In this document: positions 33,050-46,923 of the stretch, piece by piece | Numbering within the stretch: position 1 is the stretch's first letter | Layout: every line of letters starts with the position of its first letter | Assembly (NCBI RefSeq): GCF_000226095.1 | Contig: NC_016472.1 | Location: 3,534,001 to 3,598,000 of the forward strand | DNA: 64,000 nucleotides | Origin: Thermothelomyces thermophilus ATCC 42464 | Lineage: Eukaryota > Ascomycota > Sordariomycetes > Sordariales > Chaetomiaceae | Reading direction: 5' to 3' | The notes under the pieces: model-generated | What the model saw: only the letters and a program-made list of their open reading frames with translations | What the model was told of the DNA's origin: nothing | The model's database searches: none | Program-made: the position numbers and the translations under genes

Positions 33050-36000
33050 GAGATTATAGCAGATAGACTTACCAAAGTTATTTAGGTTATATTCCCTTTA
33101 CCGATAGATAAAGGATTACCTAGCCCCTTCTCTAATTATGATACTATTAAATACCTCGAGCGTTTCGAAAAAGCTTATAAGATCTTTAGCAGAGATAATA
33201 GTAATAAGATCTCCTACTTCGAGTAATGGTATATAGATAACCTTCGGGAAATCCTAGACTAGTGGCCAGGGTTAAAGAAAAAGGACTAGGCTACTTTTGA
33301 AGCTACTATTAAGGAACGTTAGAAGTGGAACGACTCTCGCTAGGAAACCTCTACTTAAGAGCTAGAGCGTCTTTTAGATTCCTAGTATACGGATTCGGCT
33401 AAGTCTATCTACGACTACCTAGAGCACGTCAATGTCTTACTTACCTGAGTGCCGAAGAAGAAGAAAGCAGTCTATTAGTCGTTAGCTATTTAGAAGGTAT
33501 AGGATAGGTTTCTTCCTACTCTCTAGACTAGTCTTTAGGTCTATAAGAAAGGTAACTTGTAGGTTAATGACATAGAGTAAGAGGACTTCTATAACTTTAT
33601 ATGGGAGTATCTATATAAAGGAATTAATACTAGGTTAGTATACTATAAGCTAAATTTAAAAGGAGGAAAAGTTAAACTATAGGTAAGCTAGACTATCAAG
33701 AAAAGTCCTTCGGTTCTCTAGATATAGGAGAGTCCTTTAGGTTTATCTGCCTAGAGAGACATTACCTTTAATAAGATCATTGACAGGCTTATAGACACCT
33801 TATATAAGCTTTGGATTAATAAGGGCAAAGTTGGCTACAAATCCTTAGACAGAGGTAGGCATTCCTGTAACTAGACGGACGACCTAAGCGACGATAAGAT
33901 TAAGGAAATCCGAACCTACCTATTGGCTACTTAAGAGTCTTAGTAGAAAAGGAAGAGTAGCGGATTCTGACCGAGTTTAACCTTAGCTATACCTTATAGC
34001 TACTATTACTATAATAATTAGATATACTTTACCTATAGGTATCTAATCTTAGTAAAGGATATTTATAATAGTCTTATCCATTAGCTTGGTTTTAAGTAGA
34101 TCTTAAGTAAGAGAGATCCTACTCTTCTAGAAAGCTAATAAGTTAAAATTCTTAGTAAGAATATAGCTACTATAGCTAATTAAAGGACCTAATAATATAT
34201 TATTTATACTTATACCTCTCTTTAGCTAGATCTTCCTAGCTAGGAGCTATACTAACGGTTTATAGAGAACTACTAGAAAGAATATAGTTAGGAGTACTAT
34301 CTAGACCTAAACATTATTACTAATAAGGTCTTCCTTTAGTATACTAAAGGTTTATACCTACTAGAAGTGGTTATAACCTCCCTTAATTACCTTACCAATA
34401 CTAAGAGAGTTTCCCTAGAGTTAATCCATAACTATACTAAGGCTAGAGAGATTAATTTCTAAATAGATCATAAGTAAGGTAGATATACTCTTATTTAGTA
34501 GGTAAAATAGACGGCGTCTCGGACAGACGACTCTATTTTTACCACCGATTACAAGGGCTTACCGGCAGACGTGTCACGGTCTGACCAGACAGTAATATAG
34601 GCTTTTAATACTATTAAGTTAGAGGTTAATAGTAAAGATATTTCTAATAGGGATAGCGATATAATAACTATAGTATAGAGTATTACCCTTATAAAGCGCC
34701 GTTTTATAGAAATGGAAGATAAGCTAATATAGGATTCTATTAGGTAAGAGGGGACTAATAAAGTAAAGACTATTTAATTATTAAAAAGGAATATAGAAGT
34801 AAGAGGAGCTTACCCTCCGGCTATAAGCTAAGGGGTTATAACTACTACTAAGAAGGCTACCAATCTAGCTAGTAAGGGAGCTCTCCCCCTAGCTAGATAG
34901 AAACGAACCATTTACTTTAAGGAATTAGAGAAATCGACTAAGGAAAACATAGCCTATAATATACTCTCTCTAGTTAGTAAGGCTCTTTAAGCGAAGACAC
35001 TTACTATTGATGAGGTCTTAGGGATCTCTCTAGCATTTAAGAATATACTAATTATATTCCTTAAGTAGGATTATAAAAGTCCTTAGGAGGTAATTAAGTA
35101 TAAGGGCTTAGCTATTCCTTTCCCTAATAAGCCGGCTTTATAAATAAGAGGGAGAGCGCTATAAGAGGTTAAGATATACCTTAGCTATCTAGGTAGACTA
35201 AGTAACGTTAAGGAAGAAGAGTCTATAATTATGGTTCCGGTATTTCTAGGGGTTACTAGTAATGGCTAGTAGGCTATTATAATGGACGGTTTCTAGAGTA
35301 ATTACCTTATTAGATAGTAAGACTAGCTAGATTTAAAAGAAATCGAAATATCCTTCTAGGCTCTAATCTATATACTCTTTACTAGTTAGAAGATTTAGAT
35401 AGGTATACTTATATAGATATATATACTACTAAGGCTCTATTATAACTTTAAAGATCTAAGAGATAAGAAGGTACTTACTCTAATTAATACTAGATCTAAG
35501 TATAATATAATTACCCTTAGCCTAGTATAGAAATACTATCTCCCTATATAGATAACGATAGTAATTTCCTAGGGTCTTTATAATAGTAAGCCATTTATTA
35601 GGGAAACAATTAATACGATTATCTTAGGAGCTATCTCAATCTATAAGCATTTCTTCGTTTTAAATAGAGATATTAGTAATTACTAAATCTTATTAGATAT
35701 ACCATTTATCTATAATATAAGCCTAATATTTAGCTATAAAGCTAGCTATCTAGTTATGGTAAATATTAATACTAAGAATGAATTAATTAAAGCGTCGGTT
35801 ATCTTAGATATTATAGCCAAAATGACGTTCGAAAGAAAATATTAACTTATAGAGGACGAACTCTAGTATTTAATTATAACGATTACTATTACCCCTATAT
35901 TCGCTAATGTTTAGGATAGCAAAATTCTACTTAGATTTCTTAATAATTAGGCTAATAAAGCCATTTTTAATATAATACTAAGGATTTCTTGCCTACCTCT

Positions 36001-39000
36001 TATTGATACGCTTACTAAAGTTCGACATTTTATCTTACTAGACAAGATACTTCAAAATAGAGACACCAGGAAACGGGGGGCGAAACGGATAAGCCTAGCT
36101 ATCTAGATAGACAGGAAACGCTTAGGAAAATTGTATCGGAGATTAGAAAAGGGTTATAGGAGGTATAGACATTTACTATATAAAAGTCTGTAGCTAGAAA
36201 AGTTTACCCTGTAGATATGGCCGTTAGCGATAGTTCGGTACCTAATGGTAACCCTAACTAGCAAGAGTAGCGCCTAGGGAAAGCTACTAAAAAGATAAAG
36301 TTTAGGTTAGAGTAAGATAGCCTTATTACGTTATAGTTTTCAGACCTAGAGCCTAGGATACGGCTTATAGCTAAACGGCTTAATATATTACTTATATCCA
36401 TAGAAAGCTTTTTATCTAACTAGGAGAAGGAACTCTTTATATAGGTTCTATAGAATAGGGAGGCTACCTTAGTATAGGATTTCACTAAATATAGGCGGAT
36501 TTACCTTAATATTGTCCCTCCTTAGGTTATCTAGACTATTCCTTACGTAGTGTAGTAATTAAAGAGTATCTCTATCCTAAAGCCGTTAATACTAAAGGTT
36601 ATTAACCTCCTAAAGTAGCGGATTTAGTATAGAATTATCAAGCCTAGCTATAGAAGCTACTATAATAACTAGTTCCTAGTCCTTAAGAAGGATAGCGGTC
36701 TCCGGCTAATCAATGACGCCTAGAAAGCCAATACTATAACTATATAGGATGTATTTATACCGCCAGCTATAGAGGAATTTAACAAAGACTTTAGTAGTTA
36801 TAAAGTTATCTCTCTCTTAGACCTCTTTTCTAGGTATAACTAAGTTAGCCTTGACAAACGGAGCTAGGACCTTATAACCTTTTAAATGCCTATTAGCCTC
36901 TTCCGGATATATACCTTCCCTATAGGTAGAACAAACTCTGTTGCCTAGTTTTAATAAGCGATGACCTAGATCTTCTAAAACCTGATTCCGGATGTCTGCC
37001 GCGTTTACCTAGATAATATCTATATAAAGGAGCCGTAGTCTGACTATAATAGGGAAGAAGTTACCCCTAGGTTACGGAAGTTCTTCGTAGTTAAATACCT
37101 CTAAAATGTTAATATAGTTCTCTTAAATGCTAAACTTGCTAGAGCTACTATCGTAGCTAGGAAATCCTAGTAGTACCGCCTATAAGTAATATTACTTAGC
37201 TACCTCTATATACCTAAAAGGCGACTACCTAATAATACCAAAGTTATAAAAATCCTTAAGTAGACTTCCTATTCGGATTTAAAGGATATTTATACCTTCC
37301 TAGGAATTGTTAGCTATTACTAAATCTAGATAGAGCACTTTACTATAATTACTCGGCCGTTATACGACCTAATGAAAAAGAATGCCTATTAGGAATAGGG
37401 CCTTACTTAATAGCAGACTATAAAGGAACTCTAAACTCGAATAACTACTGCCCCGGTCCTCGTACCGCTTATTTTCGATGACCCTAGATATAGTTAGATA
37501 TACCTAATGACCGATATAAGTCTTTTCGGTTAGGGAGGAGTCATTAAACAAGTCGGCCCTAATAAAAAGAGGTACCTATACCGGTTTAAGAGTAGGATAT
37601 AGTCTAAGGTAGAGAAATAGTATAACCTTACCAAATAGGAGCTTTATAGACTGCTTTTCCTATTGAAACGTTTCCGACAGTACCTCTTTAGCGTTTACTT
37701 TATTATAGAAATAGACGCCCTTGTCCTAGTTTACTAGTTAAATAGTATGGCTAGTAATATATCTAGAATCTTAATAATATAGTAGATCGTATAGATTCGA
37801 CTATTCGACTTTAAGGTTAAGTACATTCTAGGTTCTAAAAATGCTATTACTAATAGGCTTTTATGGAAGCCTCCTAGTCTATCTAACTAGATAGAGAAAG
37901 CAAACGAAGAGGATATTGACGATTAGGTTAACGTATGAATTTATACTAACTACGTTAACGATCCTCCTAAACCTATAGACCCGAACCTCAAGGAAAGATA
38001 CTCCGAACACTTTAGAGCCATTATACGGTACTTGGCCACTCTAGAAGAACCTATAGCTATCTAACTATACTAGCGATAACATCCATTTAAGAAGGAAGCG
38101 CTTAAATATTTAGTAGATAAGGGCTATTTGTTCCTTCGGCTAGCAAACAATACCTAGAATCCTCGCTATATAGTAGATACCCTAGAAGAAAGGCGACGAA
38201 TTTTCTAGGCTTACTATAATAAGATAGGCTATAAGAGCAGAGAAGCTACTTATTAGAGGGTTACTAACCACTATTACTAGAAGGGAATATATACTAACGT
38301 AGCAAAGTAGATTCGTACCTACTTAGAGTGTTAGGTATAGGATACCAAAAGATTTAAAGAGGTATATTTACATTTAGAACCTTCTCTAATCCTATTTATA
38401 AAATGGTACTTAGATATCTAGTTTATACCTTCTAACTAGAAGGGGAAGCCCTATTTCCTCCTCAAGGCGTATAACGATCTCTTAGGATTTATAGAAGCCG
38501 AAGTCCTACCTAATAAGTTAGCTAGAGTAATAAAGAACTTCATTAACCGTAATATTCTCCTTCGTTAGGGACTCCTAATAGTTATAGTCGTTAATAGGGG
38601 ATCTAAATTTAAAGGGGAAGTAAAAGCTATCTTAGAAGAACTAGGGGTAAAATATATTATTATTTCTCCTTATAACTCTAGGGCTAACGGTACTAGTAAG
38701 GCTAGGTATATACCTATTATAGCTACCCTAGCAAAGATAACTATAGGAACTAGAAAGAACTAATGATAGCTTCTTCCCTATATCCTATATACTAACTATA
38801 CTACCGTTCGAAATAGCTATAGCCACTTACCCTTTAACCTTATCTATAACTATAATCCTATTAGCCCGATCGAAAACGATGTTCCTACCTAGTAAATCCT
38901 TTACTAGGACTCTATAGCCGTCTGATTAAATAGGGAGAATTAAACAGAAGCCCGTCTATGATTACTAGAACTCCGTATCAAGGTATTACTTAATATAGAA

Positions 39001-39545
39001 TTCGATCTAGAAGTTACTACTAAAAAGTTGCCGAAGCTAGACGAAAAATGGCTAAACGCCGAAACGAAGCCTATTATTATAAATTTAGAGCCGAGAATGC
39101 CTAAGTCAAGGTAGGCGATCTTATTCTAGTTTATAATAACGTTTGGCAGATCGATATAAGCTCGTTTCGAAAACTCTAATATCGGTAGTATAGCCTATAC
39201 TAGGTCTAGGAAGTTAGGAACAGAAATACCTACTACCTAGAGACTCTTAATAGTATAACTATATAGATACTATATTCCGCGAACTACGTTAAGAAATTTT
39301 TCAAGCGGGATAGAGTTTAGCTTAAAGCCAATAGATCTAATAGTTTTCTAGGCAAGTAGAACCCCTGGAACTAGGAAGTAGGTTCTTCGCTACTAGAAGT
39401 GCTTAAAGAAGTAATAGTAGAAGAGGAAGCTCCCGGACGAACTAGGCAACTATAACTAAACGACCGATTTACTAGATCTAAAGCCCGAGAGTAACAATAG
39501 TAACGGTAAAAGCTTATAGTTAAACTAACTAGAGGGAAATTACTC
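33050..39545 (+). pseudogene. Element 2 gag-pol
   Basis: With TAG/TAA read as Gln/Trp this is one long reading region. Gag-like sequence starts near 33070 (PLPIDKGLPSPFSNYDTI, then Lys-rich coiled stretches). The protease reads LINTRSKYNIIT at about 35480-35515, where NTRS is expected to be DTGS. RT shows RLINDA.KAN near 36690, and its catalytic YLDN at 37006-37017 stands for YLDD. RNase H-like sequence follows near 37480-37780. The integrase core includes VNRGSKFKGE (38590, first residues altered) and RANGTSKAR near 38680. The tail near 39400-39540 is charged. No chromodomain was recognised. The domain order puts it with Ty3/gypsy; its clade is not clear to me. Confidence 0.75.
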
Positions 39546-39700
39546 GGATTTTGACTTTTAAACTATTAATAGAAGTATAAGTTAACCTTGTTCGATTTTA
39601 TTTCTATTTACTCTTTACTATTTAAACTTCTAATTACCCCCTTTTCTATACCGCCTTTACCCCTTTCCCCCCCCCTAAATCCCTAATTCCCTACCTATAG

Positions 39701-41090
39701 ATGCCGTCTACCCCGTTTATAAGCTACCTATTGATCCCTAACTATACTATCTAAATCCGTTAAAATTAGAGAGCTCTTTTTCTACGTTACTAGCTAGACA
39801 TTCTTTAGCTAGCTATTAAGGTCAAATTTGGCCTAACCTATAAACCGAGGGTTAGGATCTTAGGAGTTATCATTAACTATATCTTCCTATAAGCACTTCT
39901 TATCACTCTAGTAGTAGTTTCCGTACCGTCTATCTAGGATAGGACCTATTGAAATATAGCTATAGAATGGCTATATAACGTAGATAGTGATAGGCTTCTT
40001 GTTCCTTAGAGAGATAACCTTAATTATTAACCTTCGGTAGGACTATTTATAGGCCTAGCATAGTGCCGGATTCCTATATCCCCGATTAGCTTTTTCTCTA
40101 ACTAGAGGGAGGAAGTTATTCTTATATGTCCCTAAATACCTAGATGAATAAACTGAGAACTCGGGCCTAGTAGGTAACCATAGTATAAATCTACCGACCA
40201 AACGGACTATTGTTATTAATTTCCACGAAAACCGGGTATAACTGCTTTGCTAGAGCTTTCTTATATGTAGGTATAGAAGAATTCTATATAGGAGTAAGTC
40301 TTAGGATTCTAAATATCCGCTCTAAAGCGTTAGGATTAGGGTTTAGCTCCTAGTAAATGTATAGGACTACCTATATCTTAGGGTACTTAATAAAGAAGAA
40401 TCTATAGTATAAAAGGAATAATTTATACTAGTACTATATTAAGGCTACCTCTAGATAATCTAAAGGTATTAGGGGATCTTCTAGGTAAGTTGCTCTTACT
40501 ACCTATATAAACTTAGGAGGTACTAGGAACCGATTATCCTAGGTAGTCGTCAAATCTACCGGCCGGTTAGTTATCAAGGGAAGTATAGGCTTAATATCCT
40601 TATCGATTTTTATATCTTCCTAGATAAAGGATTTATATCTCTAGCGTTTAACTCTTTTAGTAGATATAGTAGTCGAACTTGCTTATAGGAGCTTATAGCA
40701 AGTTCGAAAGGGAAGTAATATAAGAAGAAGTAGTACTAGCTATCTAAGTAGAGGAAGACAATTATAAGTAAAGAGTTAGTTAGAAGGGTAGAAAAGTAAG
40801 AAGAAGTTTAAAGAGAAATAAGGGATACTTATCCTTTAAACGATTTAATAATTAGGGTACTAGAACTACTAGACTTCTATTCGAAAAAGGTATACCTAGG
40901 CTAGAATGACTTATTATATAATAGGTTATACTCCTTTATTACCACTAGATAAAACGTAAGTCAAGGTTATTCCTTAGAGTTATAATAAAGAATAACCTAG
41001 TTATATAGAGGCTAATATAGTTACCTATTAGATAGTACCGGAACTAATAAATATAGCCTAGAATAGCTAGATAAGGAAGGCGTCTAGAAG
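39701..41090 (+). pseudogene. Element 2 accessory ORF A (unknown product)
   Basis: From ATG 39701 the frame contains only TAG/TAA stops of the RIP type (no TGA seen in the first 600 bases). It reads MPSTPFISYLLIPNY, LDILQLAIKVKFGL and so on, continuing with plausible protein sequence for roughly 1.3 kb in the same orientation as gag-pol. A pyrimidine-rich stretch (about 39600-39695) precedes it, like a fungal promoter/leader. I recognise no domain. It could be an accessory gene of the element or a captured or inserted gene. The end is uncertain. Confidence 0.45.
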
Positions 41091-41109
41091 GAACTAGAAA
41101 GTCTATAAA

Positions 41110-41197
41110 TACCCTTAACTTAACCTTCCTTCTCTCTCTTTTCTATAACTAATAATTACAAACTATAAATCACCGACTTATAAAAACGCTAAACAAA
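41110..41197 (+). promoter_or_regulatory. Promoter-like leader of accessory ORF B
   Basis: TATAAATACCC just upstream (41105-41115) is followed by a CT-rich tract and then an A-rich approach AAACAAAATG to the start codon, the usual order in ascomycete promoters. Confidence 0.4.
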
Positions 41198-43110
41198 ATG
41201 TCATCTCTACCTAGTTAGATAGCTAGGCACCGTTAGGTAAGTATTCTACCAAGCGATTTATTTCTAAATGTTAGTAGTCTAGGTTTTAAACGACTCTACG
41301 TAAGTCTTCCGACGGTAAACATATACAGGGACAACGTTAGAGATTTAGATCGAAGAAGAAGAGAAGGATCGGTTCCTCTCCCTCTGACCAGAGGGCCAAG
41401 CTAACCGAGTATAGGACTACCTTTACTCCTTCTAGGAGAAGATCCTAAAACCCTAAGGCTCTTTCTTTAGTACCTTCTTATAACTTAGGTTCTAAGGGAA
41501 GAAATCGCTAACTACCCAAGGAGTGGTAATACCTAGAAGCTCTTTAATAAGCTATATACTAGGCCTATTCCCTATCCTAGGGAAGTTATAACTAGAAGGC
41601 TAGAGTAGCTTATAAGTCCTAGTCTTAAGACTAATAAGTAAATTATTAGTTACCTATTTCCCTTATATATTAGGCTATATAGTTAGGAGAAGATATACTT
41701 TAGCTAGTATTAGTACGATATTACTGTAAGCCTATATAATATTAAAGGGCTTATATTAAGAAAGGAGTACCTAAAAGGCTATAACCTCCTAAACCTACTT
41801 TGGTATATATTAGTATCTTACGAACTATATATCTATATCTTTTTAAAAGCCGTTAGTAACCTAAAGCCTAAGTAGTTAGCACTACCCCTATAAAAATGGA
41901 AGAATATAGCCGGAAAACGATTCTAGGTAATCCTCTATTACTTGTAACAATTACACTAGGCTATAGCTATATATAACTAGATAGAGTCCTATTTCTATTA
42001 TATAGATTCCTATCCTTTTAATAAGTAAAGCTAAAAAGATCTATTTAAGACTCTATAAGATAAGGTCATTCTCCCTAGCTTTCTTTTTCTACCGCCTAGA
42101 GATTATATATACTAGCCGATAGTATAGACGATATCAAAGTAAAAGGGCTAGTAGGAATATAATATCTAGGTTACTAAATTCCATCACTTCTACATTTAGG
42201 AAATATAATAGGGAGATAAGGCACGGCTTAAGCTCCCCTAGCAGAAGGGCTATCTATATGTAGGGCTAAAAATGATAAAGGCTAAGAATAAGATGTTAAT
42301 ACTCTAGCTTAGAACAATCCAGATAGCTCTAGGCTATCTGCCTAATAGCTCCCTCCGGCCAGAAAAGCCAAAGAACCCTTAGGGGGATATCAATCCCTAT
42401 TAACCACCCGGGTAGCCTATAGATAAGCCACTTTACAGGCCGCCGGTTTTATGACTATAGCTATAGCTAGGATAGGCGAAATTAGTTATCTCTATCTAGA
42501 TAGAGGAAGGAAAAGATAATCTATTACCGACAAAGGAGTAACTAGTTATAAAGAAGGATTATTAGGTCCCCCTAGATAATACCATCTAGCGGTTCCTTAA
42601 TAAGGTACCTAAGGGACTTAAGCTGCCTTAGCTACTTTAATAGGCACTTAAGTATCCCTATAAACTAAGGATAGCTATCTACTAGCACGTGGTAAAATAG
42701 GTAGAAGAGCAAGTTATAGCTATAGAAGGACAAGGAAAGCCTTTAGGGTTATAATGATAATAACTAGTGAAGTAGGCGCCTTTGGTAATATAACGGCCAC
42801 CTGGTCAGACCAAGACGAAGCCAAGTAAGCCGGTATAGACATAGGAAACACGCTCGACCCGAGTTACTAAGAAAGGATAGGCTTATTAGCGTCGCCCTAA
42901 TAATAATCCTACTAAATAGACTTAGCCCCTACTATTCGAATATTTAGGGCCTAAAGATCTTAAGCTAGTTCCTAAGTACCTACTATAGTTTATAGGCTAA
43001 GACACGTTAGATACCAAAGTAGAAGCCTAGTAAAGGTATTAGATATCTAAGAAACGGCCTTTACCTAAAGGTAATAGTAGAGCTAAGTAGGCTAGGCATT
43101 ATAAGGAACA
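41198..43110 (+). pseudogene. Element 2 accessory ORF B (unknown product)
   Basis: ATG 41198 opens a frame (MSSLPS..., VNIYRDNVRDLDRRREGS, LILRKEYLKGYNLLNLLWY) that stays free of TGA for over 1 kb and contains only RIP-type TAG/TAA. The last part, which may be in another frame, is Pro/Lys/Arg-rich (PPGQTKTKPSKP, then RPLPKGNSRAK near 43050) and runs nearly to the purine tract of the 3' LTR. Same orientation as gag-pol. No family recognised. A nucleic-acid-binding tail is possible from the basic residues, but that is inference. Confidence 0.45.
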
Positions 43111-43172
43111 CAAGTAAATTTTTAGGTCCAAATTTACCGGTAGGAGCCTTAGGCAAATTCGAAGGAAAAGTA

Positions 43173-43624
43173 TAGGCTAAGGCTAAAAGTTCTTAATATA
43201 ACTAGAGGGATATAGAGTATAGTTTTATTTTTCCGGTTCTATAAAGCTTTATTATATATAAAAGGTATAAATAGGGGTTACCTATCTAGAGGCACTAGAT
43301 AGGAGAAATAAGAATAATAGATAGCTTTTAACACTTGTTTTACTCTAATAGATTAGAGTAGTAGGATATAGTTCTTCTTTCTTTTGTAAGTTAGGGATAT
43401 CTTTTTCCACGTAAGTAGACTCTTTTACATCTATCTAGAGGGACATCACTATCGCTGCCTTCGCCCCTATCGTCGTTGCCATCTAGATGGTCAGACTTGC
43501 CTGCTGTGACCGTAAATACTCGGATGCCCTAGACATTTTAAGCCGAGGCTCCTCCCTATCTGACCAGATGGAGGTTTGGTTCTAGAGGTGCTGAGTGGTG
43601 CCCTAGAGGGTTGGCACTAGCTTA
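43173..43624 (+). repeat. 3' LTR of element 2
   Basis: 452 bp, equal in length to the 5' LTR. It keeps more CpA/TpG sites than the 5' LTR (for example GGTTTGGTTCTAGAGGTGCTGAG), so RIP load differs between the two ends. Confidence 0.92.
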
Positions 43625-43628
43625 GTAT

Positions 43629-46600
43629 CTAGCTAATAAGCAATAGGTAGCTATAGCCTTTGGAGAGGAGGCTAGGGAGGTCGGCAGGGCCTATATGGTC
43701 TTAGCTAAAGGAGTCTAGAAGGAAGAGCTATAGGGGGTTAGCAAATAAGACTTTAAGGGGGCTATAGGCCTACACTCGATCGAAATAGTCAAGTTCTAGC
43801 TGCTAAAGAGCCTGTAGAGGAAATGGGCTATGATACTCCTAGGCTTATAGGACCTCGAAGAGGCCTAGAAGGCCTATAACGAGGGTGTAATCTAGGATGC
43901 CCGGGTGCTAGACTACGAGCCTTACTAGGATGCTCTGGAGCTAAGGTAGTGCTATAGGTACTAGAGCTTTGGCTATACCTAGCGGTACTACTAGCGGCCG
44001 GCCTATCATAGCCGTTATAGCGTAAAGGCCTATAGGGAGGGAGGGAAGACTAGAGAGGCCTAGTGCCCTACCTACTCTAACTAACTCCCTTATAGGTATA
44101 TAGCCTATAGGGGCCCCTATATAGCCTGGTATAGGGGCTGCCCAAAGAAAGTCAAAGCCTAGGAGAGGGCTAGGGAGGCCTATTAGTATAGACCCTAGAC
44201 CTTCTAACCACTAGAACAACTATACTAGAAGGTAGCCTTCGAGTTTAGTAACTAGCCGGAGGATGACGACTATTACTAAACTAGGGCTAAATGCCCCTAT
44301 AGGAGGCCTACCCTAGCCTAATAGGCAGCTAGGAGTGCCTCATTTAATGTCTAATAGACCTATATCTCCTTTCTACAGCCTAGAACCCCCTCCCTCTTAT
44401 AGCTAGCTAAGGGTGTAATGGCTATAGAGCCTATTACTACTACTATACCTTCGTCCTCTACCCCGGCTACCTCGAATATAAATTAAGATCCTTTAGTAAA
44501 ATACCTAAGGTAACAAATAGGCCCTCGAGGTCCTACTAGAGGAGGCTAAATACGACCTACTAGCCATCCAAGAACCGTAGATTAACCGGTTTACAGGGTT
44601 AACATACTACCCCTAGGCTTCGAAATACCACCTTATTTACAAACCCAAGGGCAAAATAGCTATCCTAGTGGCTAAACGCTTCCCGGTTAGCCAGTAAGAC
44701 TATTCGGCAGAGGAGAATTAGTATAAGGTAACCTTTCTAGCCCTAGGAGAGGAGGGGTTCGAGCTCTGGTTAGTCTATAATAATAAGGGGGATCAGGCCC
44801 TCTTATAGGACCTACTAGCCCTACCTCGGCTAACCTACCCCCTAGTTCTTATAGGTGACTTTAACCTCTACTACCTAGTCTAGGACCTGTTCGACAGGCT
44901 TAGCCCGGGGGCTAGGGACCTCCTTAGCCTTATAGACTAGTAGGACCTTAACCTATATACGCCCTACAGCTAGGTTACCAGGGCCCCCTAGGGGGACTAA
45001 CGTAGCTAGCCTTCCACGATAGACCTATTCTAGGCCTTAGCTAGGCTAGAAGCGACCTATAAGAATATCATAGAACATAGGAAATCTGACTACTACCTAT
45101 AGGCCCTAAACGTCTCCCTCTAGGGGACTAATAGGCCTATACTAGCTAATAAAGGATAAGACTAGAAGAGCCTAGATAAGGAGGTTACGCGGGCCGAGGC
45201 AGCCTACCTCCTACTCCGGCTTGGTAGGTAGGTATTGGCCCTGGCCGGGCCTGTCTTCCGGGGCCCGGAGGAGCTTCTATAGGCCTTCGATAGGCTTATA
45301 GAGGCCCTTAAAGAGATAGCTACGGTCTCGGCCCTGGCAAAGAAGGCTAATATAGGCGGTAAACGAGCTTAATAGTAGATAAAGGAGGTTCGGGAGGCCC
45401 GGAAGAGGGCTAAGGAGGTAGAGAGGGCCTATAGGGGTACCCTAAACCCCTATACGTAAGAGGCACTTCGGCAGGCCCTATAGGACCAGGTTAAGACTAT
45501 TACGGCCGCGAAGACCAAGAGCTAGAGAGCTATATTATAGGAGGTAACTAACTGGCCGGACCTACTATAGAGGCTAGAGAGGTAGGTAAGGCTATAAAGG
45601 TACCTACCGGTCAACCCTCTAAAGCTCCCGGCCTTCGGGAAGGAGGGCTTATAACCTACTAATAGAAGGCTAGAGTACTAGCTAATAAGTTCTTCCCGAA
45701 CCTGGAAGTAGACCTATTAGATATCGACGACCCGGATCTAAACGACTATTAGGAGCCGAAGTTCGAAATAAGCTAGGAGGTTACAATAGGCGAAGTCAAG
45801 GCAATACTAGCTAGGGCGGCCCTGTAGAAAGCCCTAGGGGAGGACCTCCTCCCTATAGGCCTATTAAAGGCCTATAGACAGCCGCTCTACCAGATACTAG
45901 CCAAACTAGCCTTAGAGAGCCTACGGCTCGGCTATTTCCTGGCCTGGTTTAAAAGGGCTAAGACAATGGTCTTCTATAAGCCTAGCAAACCCCTATAGGC
46001 CTACTTTACCCCGGGTAGCTATAGACCTATAGCGCTCCTACTAATAGTAGGCAAGGTACTAGAGGCTATAGTTACCTAGAAGGTAACGGCCGTCGTAGAG
46101 GCCTATAGGCTTCTCTTAGCCAAACAAATGGGTAACTAGGAACATAGGTCTACCAAACTAGCTATCTAGCTTGTTATAGCCTAGGTTTAGGAGGCTTAGA
46201 GGTATAAGGCAGCTGCCTCCCTCCTATAGCTCGACATCTTAGGGGCTTTCGATACTATTAACTATACCCGGCTACCAGCTACTTTATGGAGCTAGGGCTT
46301 CCCAAAGTGGTTAGTAGTCTAGGTTAGGGAGTGGCTATAGGACAGGGTAGCTATCCTTTACTTTAACGGCTAAGAAATAGAGGATATAGTGGTAAGGGCT
46401 AGGGTCCCCTAGGGGTTACCCCTTTCCCCTATACTATTTATCCTCTATATAGCCTCCCTTTACCAGGCCATTTGCCAGGCTTGCCCTATAGTTAGCTTAG
46501 TAGGCTTTGCCGATGATACTAACCTTCTAGCCTTTAGGAGGGCCAAGGAGGCCTATAACGGTTAACTATGGAGGGCTTAGAAGGCCTACTTATAGTAGGC

Positions 46601-46918
46601 AAAGACCTAGGGTATAGCTTTTGCCCCGGAAAAGTACGAACTCATCCACTTTAACAGGGGCTAGAAACAATAGTTATAACTACTAGAGCTCCTATAGCCT
46701 AGAGGGGATATTACTACTATAGCCCTATCAAAGTTAGCTAGATTCCTTAGGGTCTAGCTAGACTAGAGGCTATAGTAAGGCCCTTACTACGTAAAGGTAG
46801 CTAAGAAGCTAGAAACCTAAGAGTTTGCCCTAACTAGGCTTGCCACGAAGACCTAGGGCCCTGGCCTCTTACAGGCCTACGAGGTCTATACTAAGTATAT
46901 CTACAGTGCCTTAGCCTA
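43629..46918 (+). mobile_element. LINE copy 3, piece 3 of 4 (ORF1 knuckles, endonuclease, RT)
   Basis: Continues from the GTAT duplication with the LINE ORF1. Zinc-knuckle block near 43950-44160; endonuclease GDFNLYYLV near 44850; RT near 45900-46550. The catalytic motif is intact here (GFADDTNLL near 46503), unlike copies 1 (FANN) and 2 (FTND). Many other codons are stops, so it is still inactive. Interrupted at 46923 by element 3. Confidence 0.9.
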
Positions 46919-46923
46919 TAGGG

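Larger units (their letters stand above)
31677..43624 (+). mobile_element. LTR element 2: oversized Ty3/gypsy-like retrotransposon, 11.9 kb
   Basis: Two 452-bp LTRs flanked by GTAT (31673-31676 and 43625-43628), inserted in LINE copy 3. The flanking LINE reads AGTATT...GGCTAA in copies 1 and 2, confirming the joint. It encodes one long gag-protease-RT-RNase H-integrase reading region, then two further sense frames, and a purine tract GAAGGAAAAG just before the 3' LTR. It is not closely related to elements 1 and 3. All frames are RIP-broken. Confidence 0.9.
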
